Of a stretch of 64,000 nucleotides of DNA, positions 31,831 to 41,408 are shown piece after piece. Below the pieces are notes generated by a model, which did no database searches, was not told the origin of the DNA, and saw nothing but the letters and a program-made list of their open reading frames with translations. Numbering within the stretch: position 1 is the stretch's first letter; each line of letters starts with the position of its first letter. This DNA comes from Limnephilus marmoratus (lineage: Eukaryota > Arthropoda > Insecta > Trichoptera > Limnephilidae), in the NCBI GenBank assembly GCA_917880885.1, contig OU862909.1, positions 31,432,405 through 31,496,404 on the forward strand. The letters run 5' to 3'. A program made the position numbers and the translations under genes.

Positions 31831-33084
31831 TCCGGCGGAACCGCTCGTGCGGTGATCTTCTCGCGTATGTGACGCATGTTTGGGGGCGATGCCTGGAACG
31901 TTTCGGTGAGACCCAAACGGTTGCACTGGACATCTCAAAGGCCTTTGACCGGGTTTGGCATCGAGGACTTGTCAACAAACTGCATTCTTACGGACTTCCC
32001 GCATCCTTGTGTACGTGGATTGCCGACTTCTTGAGGGAGAGGTCGATTCAGACGGTAGTCGATGGTTTCTCTCCACAGGGATCGGTTCTGTCTCCGACTT
32101 TGTTTTTGTTGCACATCAACGACCTTTTGTCATGTGCACCAATTCATTGTTACGCGGATGACAGTACAGTTCATGATAGCTTTTTGTTTAACAAGCCCCC
32201 AAAGGGCTCACAAACTCCAACAGCTCGTAAGGCTTTGAAGCAAAGAATGGACGGTTACCTCGAGAGTGTTTTCTCTTGGGGTAAAAATAATCTCGTTGAA
32301 TTTAATGTTTCAAAGACCCAATCTTGTCTGATTACGTCTAAAAGGGATCGAAATGAAAATCTAGTCGCTTTCAACGGAAGCAGTCTTCCGAACAGGCCCT
32401 CCATTGATATACTTGGTGTAACCCTAAGTGACCAGCTGAGGTATGGGGGCTCCATCGAAGCCAGAGTAAAGTTAGCCTCCCAAAAACTGGGCGTACTGTA
32501 CAGGGCCCGCAGATACTTTAATAGTACACAACTGCTAACCCTGTACAAATCGCAAGTGCGCCCCACGGTTGAATTTGGCAGCCACCTCTGGTCTGGAGCT
32601 CCAAAATACCTGAAAAATACCCTCGACTCTGTGCAGAAACGGGCGGTCCGTTTGATAGATTCTCCCATCTTAACAGACGGATTGCAATCTTTAGAGCACA
32701 GGCGTCGGGTGGGAATGCTATCCTTGTTCTACCGGTATTACAATGGAAGATGCTCTGAGGAACTAGCATCATTGATCCCTTCGGCACCGGTGCATAGTCG
32801 GGAAACACGCCAAACGCGTGCCCAACATTTGTACACAGTTGACATTTGTCACATGAGAACGGGTCGTTTCTTCGACTCGTTCTTGTGTTCAACAGCTCGG
32901 CTGTGGAATGATTTGCCGGCCTCTGTGTTTCCTCCTTCCTACAACATGGGTCTCTTCAAGACCAATGTTCATTCCTTCCTCTCCTCAAAAAGACCCTCCA
33001 CACAGCATCCCAGATGACATAGGCCCTGAGGGAAATTATTTTCCTCAGGGCCTCCTGTGTGGAGTTAATGTAAAAAAAAAAAAA
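31831..33084 (+). mobile_element. LINE-A, 5'-truncated copy inside Harbinger
   Basis: It begins abruptly at the TTCCGGCGGAACCGCTCG word of the reverse-transcriptase region and continues to the 3' hairpin (GGCCCTGAGG/CCTCAGGGCC near 33020-33050), GGAGTTAATGT and a 13-base A-tail at 33072-33084. This is the longest uninterrupted 3' half of the family here and provides the empty site for the MITEs at 176 and 18118. No convincing target duplication was seen. Confidence 0.92.
31869..33017 (+). CDS. LINE-A reverse transcriptase, C-terminal portion
   Basis: 382 codons open from the first Met, which lies inside the truncated coding region and is not a native start. Motifs: ALDISKAFDRVWH, WIADFLRERSIQTVVDGF, PQGSVLSPTLFLLHINDLL, YADDSTVHD. 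An in-frame deletion of about 11 codons removed the sequence between VDGF and PQGSV that in the copy at 17600-20960 reads TSSSHSINAGV, so the conserved GVPQG motif is damaged. The endonuclease domain and fingers are missing. A functional enzyme is therefore not expected. The C-terminal third is uninterrupted here and closely matches the segment at 17600-18085. Confidence 0.85.
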   Translation: MTHVWGRCLERFGETQTVALDISKAFDRVWHRGLVNKLHSYGLPASLCTWIADFLRERSIQTVVDGFSPQGSVLSPTLFLLHINDLLSCAPIHCYADDSTVHDSFLFNKPPKGSQTPTARKALKQRMDGYLESVFSWGKNNLVEFNVSKTQSCLITSKRDRNENLVAFNGSSLPNRPSIDILGVTLSDQLRYGGSIEARVKLASQKLGVLYRARRYFNSTQLLTLYKSQVRPTVEFGSHLWSGAPKYLKNTLDSVQKRAVRLIDSPILTDGLQSLEHRRRVGMLSLFYRYYNGRCSEELASLIPSAPVHSRETRQTRAQHLYTVDICHMRTGRFFDSFLCSTARLWNDLPASVFPPSYNMGLFKTNVHSFLSSKRPSTQHPR

Positions 33085-33549
33085 ATTTGTATGAATATTT
33101 ACAAATAAATGACGACCTACATAATTATTATAAAACATATAATATACAATATGAATGTAATTTACTTTCCAGTGGTTGTGATATCTCCTTGAATTTGAAG
33201 TGTCACATATTTTACGAGATCTTATTTATGGTATCGAAAACATTAGAAAAACATGCATTTTGTAGCTTTTTGAAAATCCGTTTGTAAGAGTATTACATAA
33301 AACGTAAGTAGTACGTGTACGTGTACAAACTACACTAGCATTAATAGAGTCTTTTAAATGCAGCTTCACTCGCTAATGTCGATATACGAAACGATTCTAA
33401 CCTACTACTCATGTTATATTTTTGTTATGTTTATGATACAATAAGTACATTGATTTGAAGATCTTGTAAAATTTGCGATACATCCATTTAATTGATTATC
33501 CATCCATATAGATTGCCTCTAAAAGGCAACGCTAAATATGTCGATATCA
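33085..33549. other. Harbinger internal sequence without motif
   Basis: Follows the LINE-A tail and belongs to the split Harbinger element by position. No recognisable coding sequence. Confidence 0.4.
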
Positions 33550-33735
33550 GAATTGATTATGTTCAAAAGCAAGATTTTTTCGACATGCTGTGCCGCGCCA
33601 AAAATAATTCGAAATCATCCCAGATAACCATATTATTGACGCGGGGACGAAATGTTTTGGTATTAGCTGCAAGATATATTTGATGAGGAATTCATCGTCA
33701 TTATCATACTCTTCTACAATATTTATCATGATTAG
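33550..33735 (-). pseudogene. Harbinger transposase-like remnant
   Basis: Reading the minus strand through one frameshift gives INIVEEYDNDDEFLIKYI, then a PRVNNMVIWDDFE-type stretch and MSKKS, resembling the N-terminal lead-in of Harbinger nucleases (the R-x-R ... D-x-FRxRFRMSK region). It lies inside an element with Harbinger ends and TTA duplication, which supports the reading. The DDE catalytic part was not found. The similarity is weak and by eye. Confidence 0.35.
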
Positions 33736-33999
33736 GTACTGATTAGTATATTAGTAATCAATGTTGAAGCACCCATTTCCGTACTTTACATCGACCAGAA
33801 CTCAGAACTGTCAAATATGCCAATATGGCGGAGTAACTCTAGAGTAACTATCGGTTTTCGGAAAGTTAATACAAAAGTTAAAAGTAACATAAAACAAGCA
33901 GTCAAATTGATTGAAAAACGCATTTTGGTGAAATTTAACTATAGTAATGGCATTTTGTTTTACTTTTACTTTAGCGAGCGTTGAACCAGACGGCCCTTA

Positions 34000-35142
34000 A
34001 CGTTTCAATCGGCATCCGTAATTCAAGCCAAATAGTCAAAATGGTCACGCGAACAATTTCTCTAAAACGTACCGAAAAAATCCACGCGCTTTGTTATGCT
34101 ATTCTGTGCACTATGCCTACGTGCATTAAAGTCGTTTTCTGCGCGTTGGATGCTCCCATCGAATGCGTATACTGCTTCAGGGAAAATTTGGCAGACTAAA
34201 CGCGCATGCGCAAATATCAACCTTTTTTCTAACATCGTGAATGCGGAATGGAGCAGAGAATCCACTGTTTCTGGTATCGGTGCGTTTACGCGACATTCGA
34301 CTCATTAGCATCGTCAAAGGTGTTGTACGAGTGTTTCGGTCCGGTCCGCGCGTCGCTTTTTGTTGTTTTTTGGCCGCTGAGGTTGGGACGGTGTCGTTAA
34401 ATTGCAGTATTTATTGCTGTTTACGGAGAGAGAAAAATAAGGTGAAAGCTTTTTTAAATGCTGAATAAATAAATAACAATTATTATGATATTTTATACAC
34501 CCCTCAAAAGGAAAGGAAGCGCCGCATCCACAGTATGTATGGAGGGACCGCGCCTGCAGCATAGGTACGTAGGTATCGTTGGCTCCAGACGATTGAGAGC
34601 AAATTGGGACTGTTTTGCGGTATTCATATAAAAAGCTTAAAAGGTGAGAAAGGTGACAGTTCTCCGTTCCCGATAATATTAAGCACCTAGGTAGGTACTT
34701 CTTCAAATTGAGTGAGCGTGGATTATCAACTAACACGGGAGGCCGTAAAGTGATGTTATAAACCTAATTTGTGGCATAAACCGGTGCAGCGCATCCACAT
34801 TTAATAAATAAATTAATTTACCTACATTAAATTTAATAAATAATTTAATTTACCTACTGTTATTCCATGGACAATTATACATTCACAATTACAAAAACCA
34901 ACAATTTAATTTAATAAACGTTATCACTTCATCTTAATACACCTACTGCGTAAATAATAAACAAACAAAATAAGAACAACATTTGTAGTGTTTATACAAC
35001 ACCCGGATTTTACCTGCATATTTTGTCAATATTTGTTTATATTGTTTTTTAAATGAACATCAGCTAAAAATCATATATTATCATAAATAATTTATTGTGG
35101 AATAATGTATTTATTTGTTTCAGAAATGGTTTCATTTGCAAT
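34000..35142. other. No recognisable element
   Basis: A 140-codon frame at 34314-34736 (minus) and a 75-codon frame at 34241-34468 (plus) overlap and show no domain or splice-site context. TTTAATAAATAA(A)TTAATTTACCTAC is repeated near 34800 and 34830. Host or old repeat origin cannot be told. Confidence 0.35.
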
Positions 35143-35147
35143 TCAAG

Positions 35148-36776
35148 CTCACACTAAAGCGCAACATTCACGTACGGATATGCTCGGCGAATCTGTTCTC
35201 CGAGCATGCTCGGCGAGCCGATCGGTCCTGCCTAGGGAAATTTCCCTACATCTAGGGAAAAAAACTTTTTTTAGTGAGAAGGGAAGAAGCACAAATAATA
35301 ATTAAATAAAAAAGGAGATTCGCAAAGAATGAGCGAGATTAAGAAGTAGATAGAATGGACGAAGAAAGAAGTGTAAGGAGAATGTATAGAAGAAGAAGTC
35401 GGGGACGCCTGAGGAAGACATGGCACGACAAAGGAAACTAGATACTGGAGTTGGGCCATTTCAAGAGTCAGAATAATAGAACAGTTTTCATGAGACGATG
35501 AATTAATGAGGCAAGGAGTGCGAACCAAGAACGAGTGGTTTGACGGTCCGTCCCCTCCGCCTGTGGCGAAAAGCCGAGGTGGTTACTTAGTTATTTAGCT
35601 AAAACTAACCCCCTATAGGACAGTGGAGGCAATCCACCACTTACCCGCCCTGATATAAGTAACAGATGGTTACTCCTTCAAGGCTCTTGCAAGGACTCAA
35701 ATTTTTTTGAAAGAACGAATCTACATTTAAGTTTGAACGAATCTAGACCTCCAGTGTCCATGCATACGGTGTTAGGAAGCAGTATGCAAGTGCTTACATA
35801 ATATACAAAATGCGAATAATATAAAGCAAGTCAGGGATAAACTAAATAAATAAAAAAGATAACAGAAAAACATAAAAGGCGGCTGCTTGCAGGGTAATGG
35901 CATCTTGCGTATGTTGCAAGCATCTGCAAGAAAAGATAATGAAAACAAGTATTGAGATATGAAGAACGCTTGTGTCGGGTGGGATACCTCTCTCGTCAGC
36001 TGGCAGTACCAGCCAGAATGTGTATGGTGGTCGGTCTGCCGTTAATGAATCTCAACGTCCGCGCCCTTTAGCCGGTTTCTCGGTTGTGCCTTGGCGATAG
36101 TAAGTGGCCGGAGGCAGGGCGGAAGGACGCCGAGTTCGCCCAGCCAAACCTCAGGCCTACACATGTCGCTACATAAAAAAGTAGTCTGGAAGAACATGAG
36201 TACCTCTTACAAACTCAATCTGAAATCTAGGGATTTTTTGAAGTGAAATTTCTTTAGCGCCGTTGTGATTTGAAATTCGGATGAAACGGAAGTGCGTCAA
36301 TAAAATTTATTATTTGACGAGTCCTCGGTTCTAATATAATGCGGCAAATTCACGGCTCCGTGCGGGCCTCCGATAGCGTAGCGGTGTAAAGCGCGTGACA
36401 AATCTCAGCGGTCAGAGACATCCAGCGAACGGTGGTTCGAATCCTACGAAAAAATAAACATTTTTATTTTTGTAAAATCGATATCCAATCTTCAAACGAC
36501 TTTAAAATAAACAGGCAAAAGAGAAAAAAGCGACGTCCAGCGACTTTCTAGTTTCACTTCTACCGAGTGTGAATTACTCACTCTGATTTTTTTAAACACT
36601 TCACTGCAGGACAATCGACTGCGAATGTGGTGATGCTTAGTGAGCATATCCGTTGCGAACATTTACACACGGATCGGCTTGTGTGATCGTGATCTGATCG
36701 TGACGGACAGACGGACGGATCTGTCCGCCCTTCTCGGAGCGTATGTGAATGATGCGCTTACCGCTTTGTGTGATTT
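35148..36776. mobile_element. Possible TIR element, ~1.6 kb
   Basis: The left edge CTCACACTAAAGCGCAACATT with TTCACGTACGGATATGCTCG and the right edge, inverse CACACAAAGCGGTAAGCGCA with TTCACATACG, share ordered words in inverted orientation. GGATATGCTC also recurs in inverse near 36645. No target duplication was found, no transposase was seen, and the edges are approximate. The middle (35540-36180) is G+C-rich with CCGGAGGCAGGGCGGAAGG-type sequence resembling a LINE leader, but I cannot place it. Confidence 0.35.
36255..36600 (+). mobile_element. Chimeric tRNA-derived SINE, family T, copy 1
   Basis: An A-box TAGCGTAGCGG at 36374-36384 and a textbook B-box GGTTCGAATCC at 36434-36444 are ~50 bp apart, as in tRNA-Ser/Leu-type molecules with a long variable arm. 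Upstream is a block with GGATGAAACGGAAGTG. Downstream is a conserved body: ATATCCAATCTTCAAAC, ACTTTAAAATAAACAGGCAA, AGCGACGTC, then GTTTCACTTCTACCGAGTGT. The same order is found on the minus strand at 52905-53300. The 3' domain alone recurs at 45868-45925 and 63955-64000. Confidence 0.75.
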
Positions 36777-36799
36777 CGTCCATATGACTTGCTTGTAGG

Positions 36800-38022
36800 T
36801 TAAATTTACCAAATTATTAGACAGATTTGAAACAGAAGGACAGAACTTAGAAATAATAATACAGACAATATTATTTTAAGTAGCGGTCACTTCAAAGGAT
36901 TTTAGACAGAAAGTAGTACATACTGAGTATATTAAGTAAACCACAGTATTTGAATACACTTTCCATACTACACTATGTAAATAAATATCATTGTACTTAT
37001 AGACATAAGAAGATTCTGTCTTTAACTTGTTTTGCAATGGAGCAGAAAAGGTCGAGGCATAAAAAATCGTGTTGAAAAACAAAGTTTTATTGAAAATCTA
37101 GACTTGAACAAAAAAATTACAAATAGCGTCTGAGAAAACATTCTCGTTGATACAATATTTACCTTCCCGGGACACATCCGAACAATAGATAACATTATTG
37201 AAGCTCGAGAAATTGATTGAACATCTGTGTTTTCCATTTATTTTCTTTATCTCAATTCTAAATCCCATTTATTCACGGTTCCCAGATGAATAAATTCTCA
37301 ATTTCTCTGGATAAATAATACCTGACACGATTTAATATTATTTATCAGAGTGAATCTACCTAATTTACTCTTTGTATTTATACTGAAAATATTTGTAAAC
37401 GACCGTGGCAAGAATTTAAACGAAATTTGTAATAAAATCCCGACAATTTTCTATTACCCTCACCCAAAGATATTCTAATACAGAAGAGATATGCTATGGT
37501 GTCCGCGCAACTGTCGCCGGACTACGCACTAATTAGCGTAGTTTTCATACAAAAAGAATTTGTTCATTTCGTTGATTTTTTGAAAATGTGCATTAATATT
37601 GGTTAACAATATATTTTGAATAAGGAAAGAATTCGTTCATTTAGTTTAACGTTCGTTTGGTTTATTCGTTAATTATTTGTTCTTTTAGTTTATTTGTTAA
37701 TTGGTAAACAATATCGGCGACACCCGGAAGCGCAGACCCACATCGTAAAAACAGCAGATAGCACATCTACTTATATTCCAATATCTTTGCCCTCACCCCA
37801 TGGAATAAAGAATATAACACTAATAGAAGTGCCTTCCGTACAAATTTGAATGGAGACACATGTTCCACTGACCTTGCACCTTTGGGTTGTGGATCAGTTA
37901 GCACGCGTTCTGTCTCTCTTATACTTGCCTGAAATTATATATCGCCATCCCATTTGAATTTCGTGATCATGATGAAACAGTTTTGTATGGAAATATAGGC
38001 CGAAATTATGTCTGTTTTTTAG
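36800..38022. other. No recognisable feature
   Basis: Short frames near 36876-37237 (minus) show no motif. No repeat edge was found. Confidence 0.4.
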
Positions 38023-38180
38023 CTGCACACAGGAGGCCCACGGGAAAAATCCCTCTTTGAGGATGATGTGTGGAGGGTCTTTTTAGGGAAAGAAAGGAGA
38101 GAAATACCTGGTAAGGAAAAAAATAATGGGAAATGGATAGGTATCTAGGGGTCAGTGTGTCGCGTTGTATTCCATATATT
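38023..38180 (-). mobile_element. LINE-A-derived short element, copy 4 (truncated, diverged)
   Basis: The minus strand reads GACACACTGACCCCTAGATA, then a CTTACCAGG...TCTCTCCTTTCTTTCCC stretch, AAAAAGACCCTCCACACATC, a degraded hairpin (AGAGGGATTTTTCCC) and GGGCCTCCTGTGTGCAGC. The GACACACTGA junction is shared with the copies at 22416 and 42986, so it belongs to the same deletion family, but its 5' half is missing. Confidence 0.6.
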
Positions 38181-38372
38181 TCACAAATATATAGTTTTCT
38201 AGGGACATCAAATTGAATAAGATTTTTTTTTAAGTTTCAGCTAGCCCAGTGTAGAGTAGATAAGATTCTGGGGTAATTTTAAAGAAATTGAATTATTGAA
38301 AATTAAATGTTATTTTATAATATAAAAATAAATAAAACACTTTGTATTTTAACCACGAATTTATTATATTAC

Positions 38373-38413
38373 ATATCGACCGGTTTCGCTTACATCAAGC
38401 TTCTTCAGGATAT
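38373..38413 (-). ncRNA. Hammerhead-like ribozyme motif, left arm
   Basis: Minus strand: ATATC pairs with GATAT as stem I. CTGAAGA is the box, GCTT/AAGC with a GATGT loop is stem II, then GAAA and a CCGGTC step before the predicted cut. All conserved positions except one base of the CUGAUGA box are present. The paired stem I makes chance unlikely. Confidence 0.6.
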
Positions 38414-38804
38414 AAGTAATAATAACTAAATGTTAAGTGAGAGCTATGGCTTATATATAAGTTGAGTGACAGAGGGAGAAAGAAAATGACCAAGAACATA
38501 ATTAGAAAGAGACAAATATTTGACAGAGGTAAAGTGGATAATCAATTAGTGGGAGGGAGACAACAATACAATAATCAATTAGTGGGAGGGAGACAACAGT
38601 ATAGATCTAATCACAAATAAAAACCAACAGTTAACGGTAATAAATGAGATATTAAACAAATTTTGATGTATTTTACATTATAAGATAAAGGGCGATATTT
38701 AGATATATGATAATATTAATAATGAAGGACATCAGACTAACACTAAAACACATACATAATATCATGGGTTAGGATGGATTGCTGGAAATAAGTTAAAAAT
38801 AGGG

Positions 38805-39128
38805 CTATAAGGTGAATTTTTTTTGATTTGATAAATTGATTTGGTTATTGAGTAAGAATTCTGACATATTTGTATTTAATGATTTCCTAATCTCTAAAGC
38901 TTCTAAATTGTCTAGTTTTATACCTATATTATTTTTATGTAATATGCGAGTTCCTGAAATTTTATTAAAAGTATGATCTGTTGAGATTAGGTGATTTGCA
39001 AGCTCAGAGAACCCCTTTCCATTTAAACATCTTAAATGTTCTTTTACTCTAGTGTTCACATTACGTGCGGTTTTTCCTATATAGTAAGCAGGGCAATCAC
39101 TACAATGCTTAATAAGAAACAAAAACAA
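38805..39128 (-). CDS. GIY-YIG endonuclease domain of a Penelope-like element (partial)
   Basis: 107 codons. YYIGKTARNVNTRVKEHL at residues 15-32 is the GIY-YIG core with the following arginine helix, preceded by a CSDCP pair of cysteines. ELANHLISTDHTFN supplies the conserved His region, and LEALEIRKSL contains the metal-binding Glu of the family. The protein ends QINLSNQKKFTL, a normal C-terminus for these polymerases. In a full element the domain follows the reverse transcriptase and nicks target DNA. Here the reverse transcriptase is absent and the apparent Met is internal, so this is a truncated copy. The right arm repeats the last ~45 residues but has lost the GIY core. Confidence 0.8.
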   Translation of the reverse strand: MFLFLIKHCSDCPAYYIGKTARNVNTRVKEHLRCLNGKGFSELANHLISTDHTFNKISGTRILHKNNIGIKLDNLEALEIRKSLNTNMSEFLLNNQINLSNQKKFTL

Positions 39129-39383
39129 TTAGCTACAAATAAATTTCTTTATAAAAGCACCCCGACAAACAATCAAGACATTCCAAAATATCATTGGCGT
39201 AGAATTTTATTTATAAATAATTTTTCTAATCTAAGCGTTAGGAACCTTCCTGTAGATATCAAACCAGCCTTCTATACAAACAACAACCTTGCCAAATTTT
39301 TAATTAATACTAAAGACAAAGAAGATCATTTAAGTTTCTCCGGTATTTATAAACTTAGCTCTAAGTACATAAAAATAATATAG
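39117..39383 (+). pseudogene. Penelope-like linker and deleted endonuclease segment
   Basis: Reads KQKQLATNKFLYKSTPTNNQ, then WRRILFINNFSNLSVRNLPV, NNLAKFLINTKDKED and FSGIYKLSSKYIKI before a stop. This resembles the segment between reverse transcriptase and GIY-YIG domain in Penelope-like proteins (F-SGIYKL leads into the CSDCP pair in the other arm). The catalytic GIY core is deleted and the arm resumes after it at about 39366. The break is at TACATAAAAATAATATAGGT. Confidence 0.6.
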
Positions 39384-39894
39384 GTATAAAACTAGACAAT
39401 TTAGAAGCTTTAGAGATTAGGAAATCATTAAATACAAATATGTCAGAATTCTTACTCAATAACCAAATCAATTTATCAAATCAAAAAAAATTCACCTTAT
39501 AGCCCTATTTTTAACTTATTTCCAGCTATCCATCCTAACCCATGATATTATGTATGTGTTTTAGTGTTAGTCTGATGTCCTTCATTATTAATATTATCAT
39601 ATATCTAAATATCGTCCTTTATCTTATAATGTAAAATACATCAAAATTTGTTTAATATCTCATTTATTACCGTTAACTGTTGGTTTTTATTTGTGATTAG
39701 ATCTATACTGTTGTCTCCCTCCCACTAATTGATTATTGTATTGTTGTCTCCCTCCCACTAATTGATTATCCACTTTACCTCTGTCAAATACTTTGTCTCT
39801 TTCTAATTATGTTCTTGGTCATTTTCTTTCTCCCTCTGTCACTCAACTTATATATAAGCCATAGCTCTCACTTAACATTTAGTTATTATTACTT

Positions 39895-39935
39895 ATATCC
39901 TGAAGAAGCTTGATGTAAGCGAAACCGGTCGATAT
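39895..39935 (+). ncRNA. Hammerhead-like ribozyme motif, right arm
   Basis: Same sequence as the left-arm motif but on the plus strand: ATATC, CTGAAGA, GCTT/AAGC stem II, GAAA, CCGGTC, GATAT. The two motifs thus mark the outer ends of the inverted pair. Confidence 0.6.
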
Positions 39936-40023
39936 GTAATATAATAAATTCGTGGTTAAAATACAAAGTGTTTTATTTATTTTTATAATATAATGTCTAA
40001 CCACAAAGTAATTGCTTCTTATG

Positions 40024-40071
<48 letters not shown>
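40024..40071 (+). repeat. 48-base poly(A) run
   Basis: A pure A-run shortly after the Penelope-like arm. It is either the tail of a retroposon ending there or a homopolymer expansion. Confidence 0.9.
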
Positions 40072-40074
<3 letters not shown>

Positions 40075-40169
40075 ATTTTATAAGTTTAATTTACAAATTC
40101 ATAGCAAAATTTTGGTGAAGTCATGGAAAGTAAATATACATCATAGGTACGAGTATAACACCATGAAAG

Positions 40170-40360
40170 TCGACGTCTAATGAGCCTCTCCAGGCTCACA
40201 CAGACTTCAGAGGCCGTGTGAGGAGACTGGGCCTAGTATGGACATATGGACGTATGGACGGAGGCCGCCGAGGTAGCGCAAGACTGTGGAGGTGCCTTGT
40301 CAAGGCGATGGATCCCCGACCCGAAAAGGACAACGGGAAGAAAATGATTGATGATATGTG
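40170..40360 (+). pseudogene. RTE-type LINE 3' fragment, diverged copy
   Basis: AGGCCGTGTGAGGAGACTGG, TATGGACGGAGGCCG, GATCCCCGACCCGAAAAGGA and GGGAAGAAAATGATTGATGA follow the same order as the C-terminal RTE tail at 28408-28620. The frame is broken by small insertions (a TATGGAC duplication). Confidence 0.65.
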
Positions 40361-40449
40361 AAGATGAGATGAAAAGAGCCAGGTAAGAAAGTAAGATAAT
40401 GATAATGCCCTTAGTATAGAAGGGCAAGACATAAAAAAAAAATCTGGGG

Positions 40450-40709
40450 CTATATAACTAACTAACTAACCATCACGCCGTTTCCCCGCAGGGGTGGGCA
40501 GAGAGAATGGACCGCCAAACAACACGGTCTTGGCACACACTCTTTGCCTCATTCACATTCATACATCGTCTCATATATACTCTTTTATTATTCTGACTTC
40601 TGACATGGCCCGACTCAATTTTTTTCCAGGTGTCAGGGGCTACATTCACAGCATAAAGGTGAAACGTCAGATTCTTTTTGGTCAGATTGCCGACTGAATT
40701 GCAAAACAA
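40450..40709 (-). pseudogene. LINE C-terminal and 3'-end fragment with GTTA tail
   Basis: The minus strand codes VAPDTWKKIESGHVRSQNNK and AKSVCQDRVVWRSILSAHP before a stop, then GCGGGGAAACGGCGTGATGG and a GTTAGTTAGTTAG tail (inverse of 40455-40470). QDR-x-W-RS is the C-terminal style of RTE-like LINE proteins, and a short tandem tail fits too. Only the end of the element is present. Confidence 0.5.
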
Positions 40710-40944
40710 AAAACAGAGAGATTATTTTTCAATAATTTTATTATTTAGCAGAAGTCCCCGGCGCTGCCCGGGATTCACAGAGATTTTTCGAAAAATCGTG
40801 TAGGCTGTGAACAGGAATCCTGTTTTGAATGTCGAGTGTGCAAAATTTCATCAATTAAATTGAGTTATCCAAGGACTCCCGACATTATTTGGAGTAAAAA
40901 ATGAAAATTAAATTTTGGTCTCCGGAAACATTTTTTAAGTGTAT
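40710..40944. other. Short spacer with a Helitron-like word
   Basis: TTAGCAGAAGTCCCCGGCGC at 40746 is, in inverse, GCGCCGGGGACTTCTGCTAA, similar to Helitron 3' ends (hairpin then CTAA). Nothing else of such an element is visible. Confidence 0.25.
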
Positions 40945-41120
40945 TTTTCGATTCCATGATAACTCAGAATCAACTCAACTCAACACCTTCTTGAAAAGCT
41001 AATAAAAACTATAAAAAATAGCCCATAACCTAACTCCATATATTTTTATCACTTTTAATGACTTTTCAAAGTAGGTGTTGAGTTGAATTCATTCTGAGTT
41101 GTCCGGTCACCCTTTTTTCA
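40945..41120. mobile_element. Palindromic MITE, family M, copy 2
   Basis: The left arm AACTCAGAATCAACTCAACT, CAACACCTTCTTGAAAAG is the imperfect inverse of CTTTTCAAAGTAGGTGTTGA, GAATTCATTCTGAGTTGTCC on the right. The centre carries ATCACTTTTAATGA, as in copy 1 at 3449-3634. Confidence 0.6.
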
Positions 41121-41408
41121 ACTAAAAACATAAACAAATAGTAGGTATTGGGCAGATAGCGTCGGGTGAGGGGTTACTCGGGTGAGTGACCAGTGACGAC
41201 GAGTGAAAGAATTTTTTTATTGTGTTTGAAAAAAAAACGTTAAAAAGTCACCGGACTCAATCACCGGAGAATCACTGGTTAAAAGAATAAGTCAAGTACA
41301 TACGTCCCTTAACACCCTCTCAACATAGAAGAACATAGATTATTATAGGTTTATTATTGTAATATAGGTTTTATTATTTTAAATAGTGTATTATGTATGT
41401 AGGTACAA
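41121..41408. other. Spacer before the RNase H-type LINE tail
   Basis: Mostly A+T-rich. GTCGGGTGAGGGGTTACTCG near 41160 is unplaced. No element assigned. Confidence 0.35.

Larger units (their letters stand above)
31534..33996. mobile_element. PIF/Harbinger element split by LINE-A
   Basis: The left end GGGCCGTCTGTTTCAAC and right end GTTGAACCAGACGGCCC are inverse of each other with one base inserted or changed. TTA is duplicated at 31531-31533 and 33997-33999, the standard PIF/Harbinger target. Removing the LINE at 31831-33084 leaves ~1.2 kb. A degraded transposase-like segment lies at 33550-33735, so it derives from an autonomous element. Confidence 0.75.
38315..39990. mobile_element. Penelope-like element pair, head-to-head inverted
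   Basis: Arms 38315-38941 and 39366-39990 are inverted near-identical copies of ~625 bp. Each outer end carries GACCGGTTTCGC/GCGAAACCGGTC, and each arm codes for the end of the GIY-YIG protein (KLDNLEALEIRKSLNTNM). The ~425-bp centre holds the rest of a GIY-YIG domain on the minus strand and an upstream linker on the plus strand. Inverted partial copies with 5' ends together are a known Penelope-like layout. No reverse transcriptase remains. A 48-base A-run begins 33 bp beyond the right arm. Confidence 0.8.

Noticed and set aside
34314..34736. 140-codon minus-strand gene
   Set aside because: No motif, biased codons or splice context; overlapping open frames on the other strand are equally long for the local composition.
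39036..39383. An independent 115-codon gene
   Set aside because: Its first ~27 codons are the antisense of the GIY-YIG domain; the remainder is Penelope-like linker.
40455..40470. Telomeric TTAGG-like tract
   Set aside because: The unit is GTTA/AACT and forms the short tandem tail of a LINE fragment.
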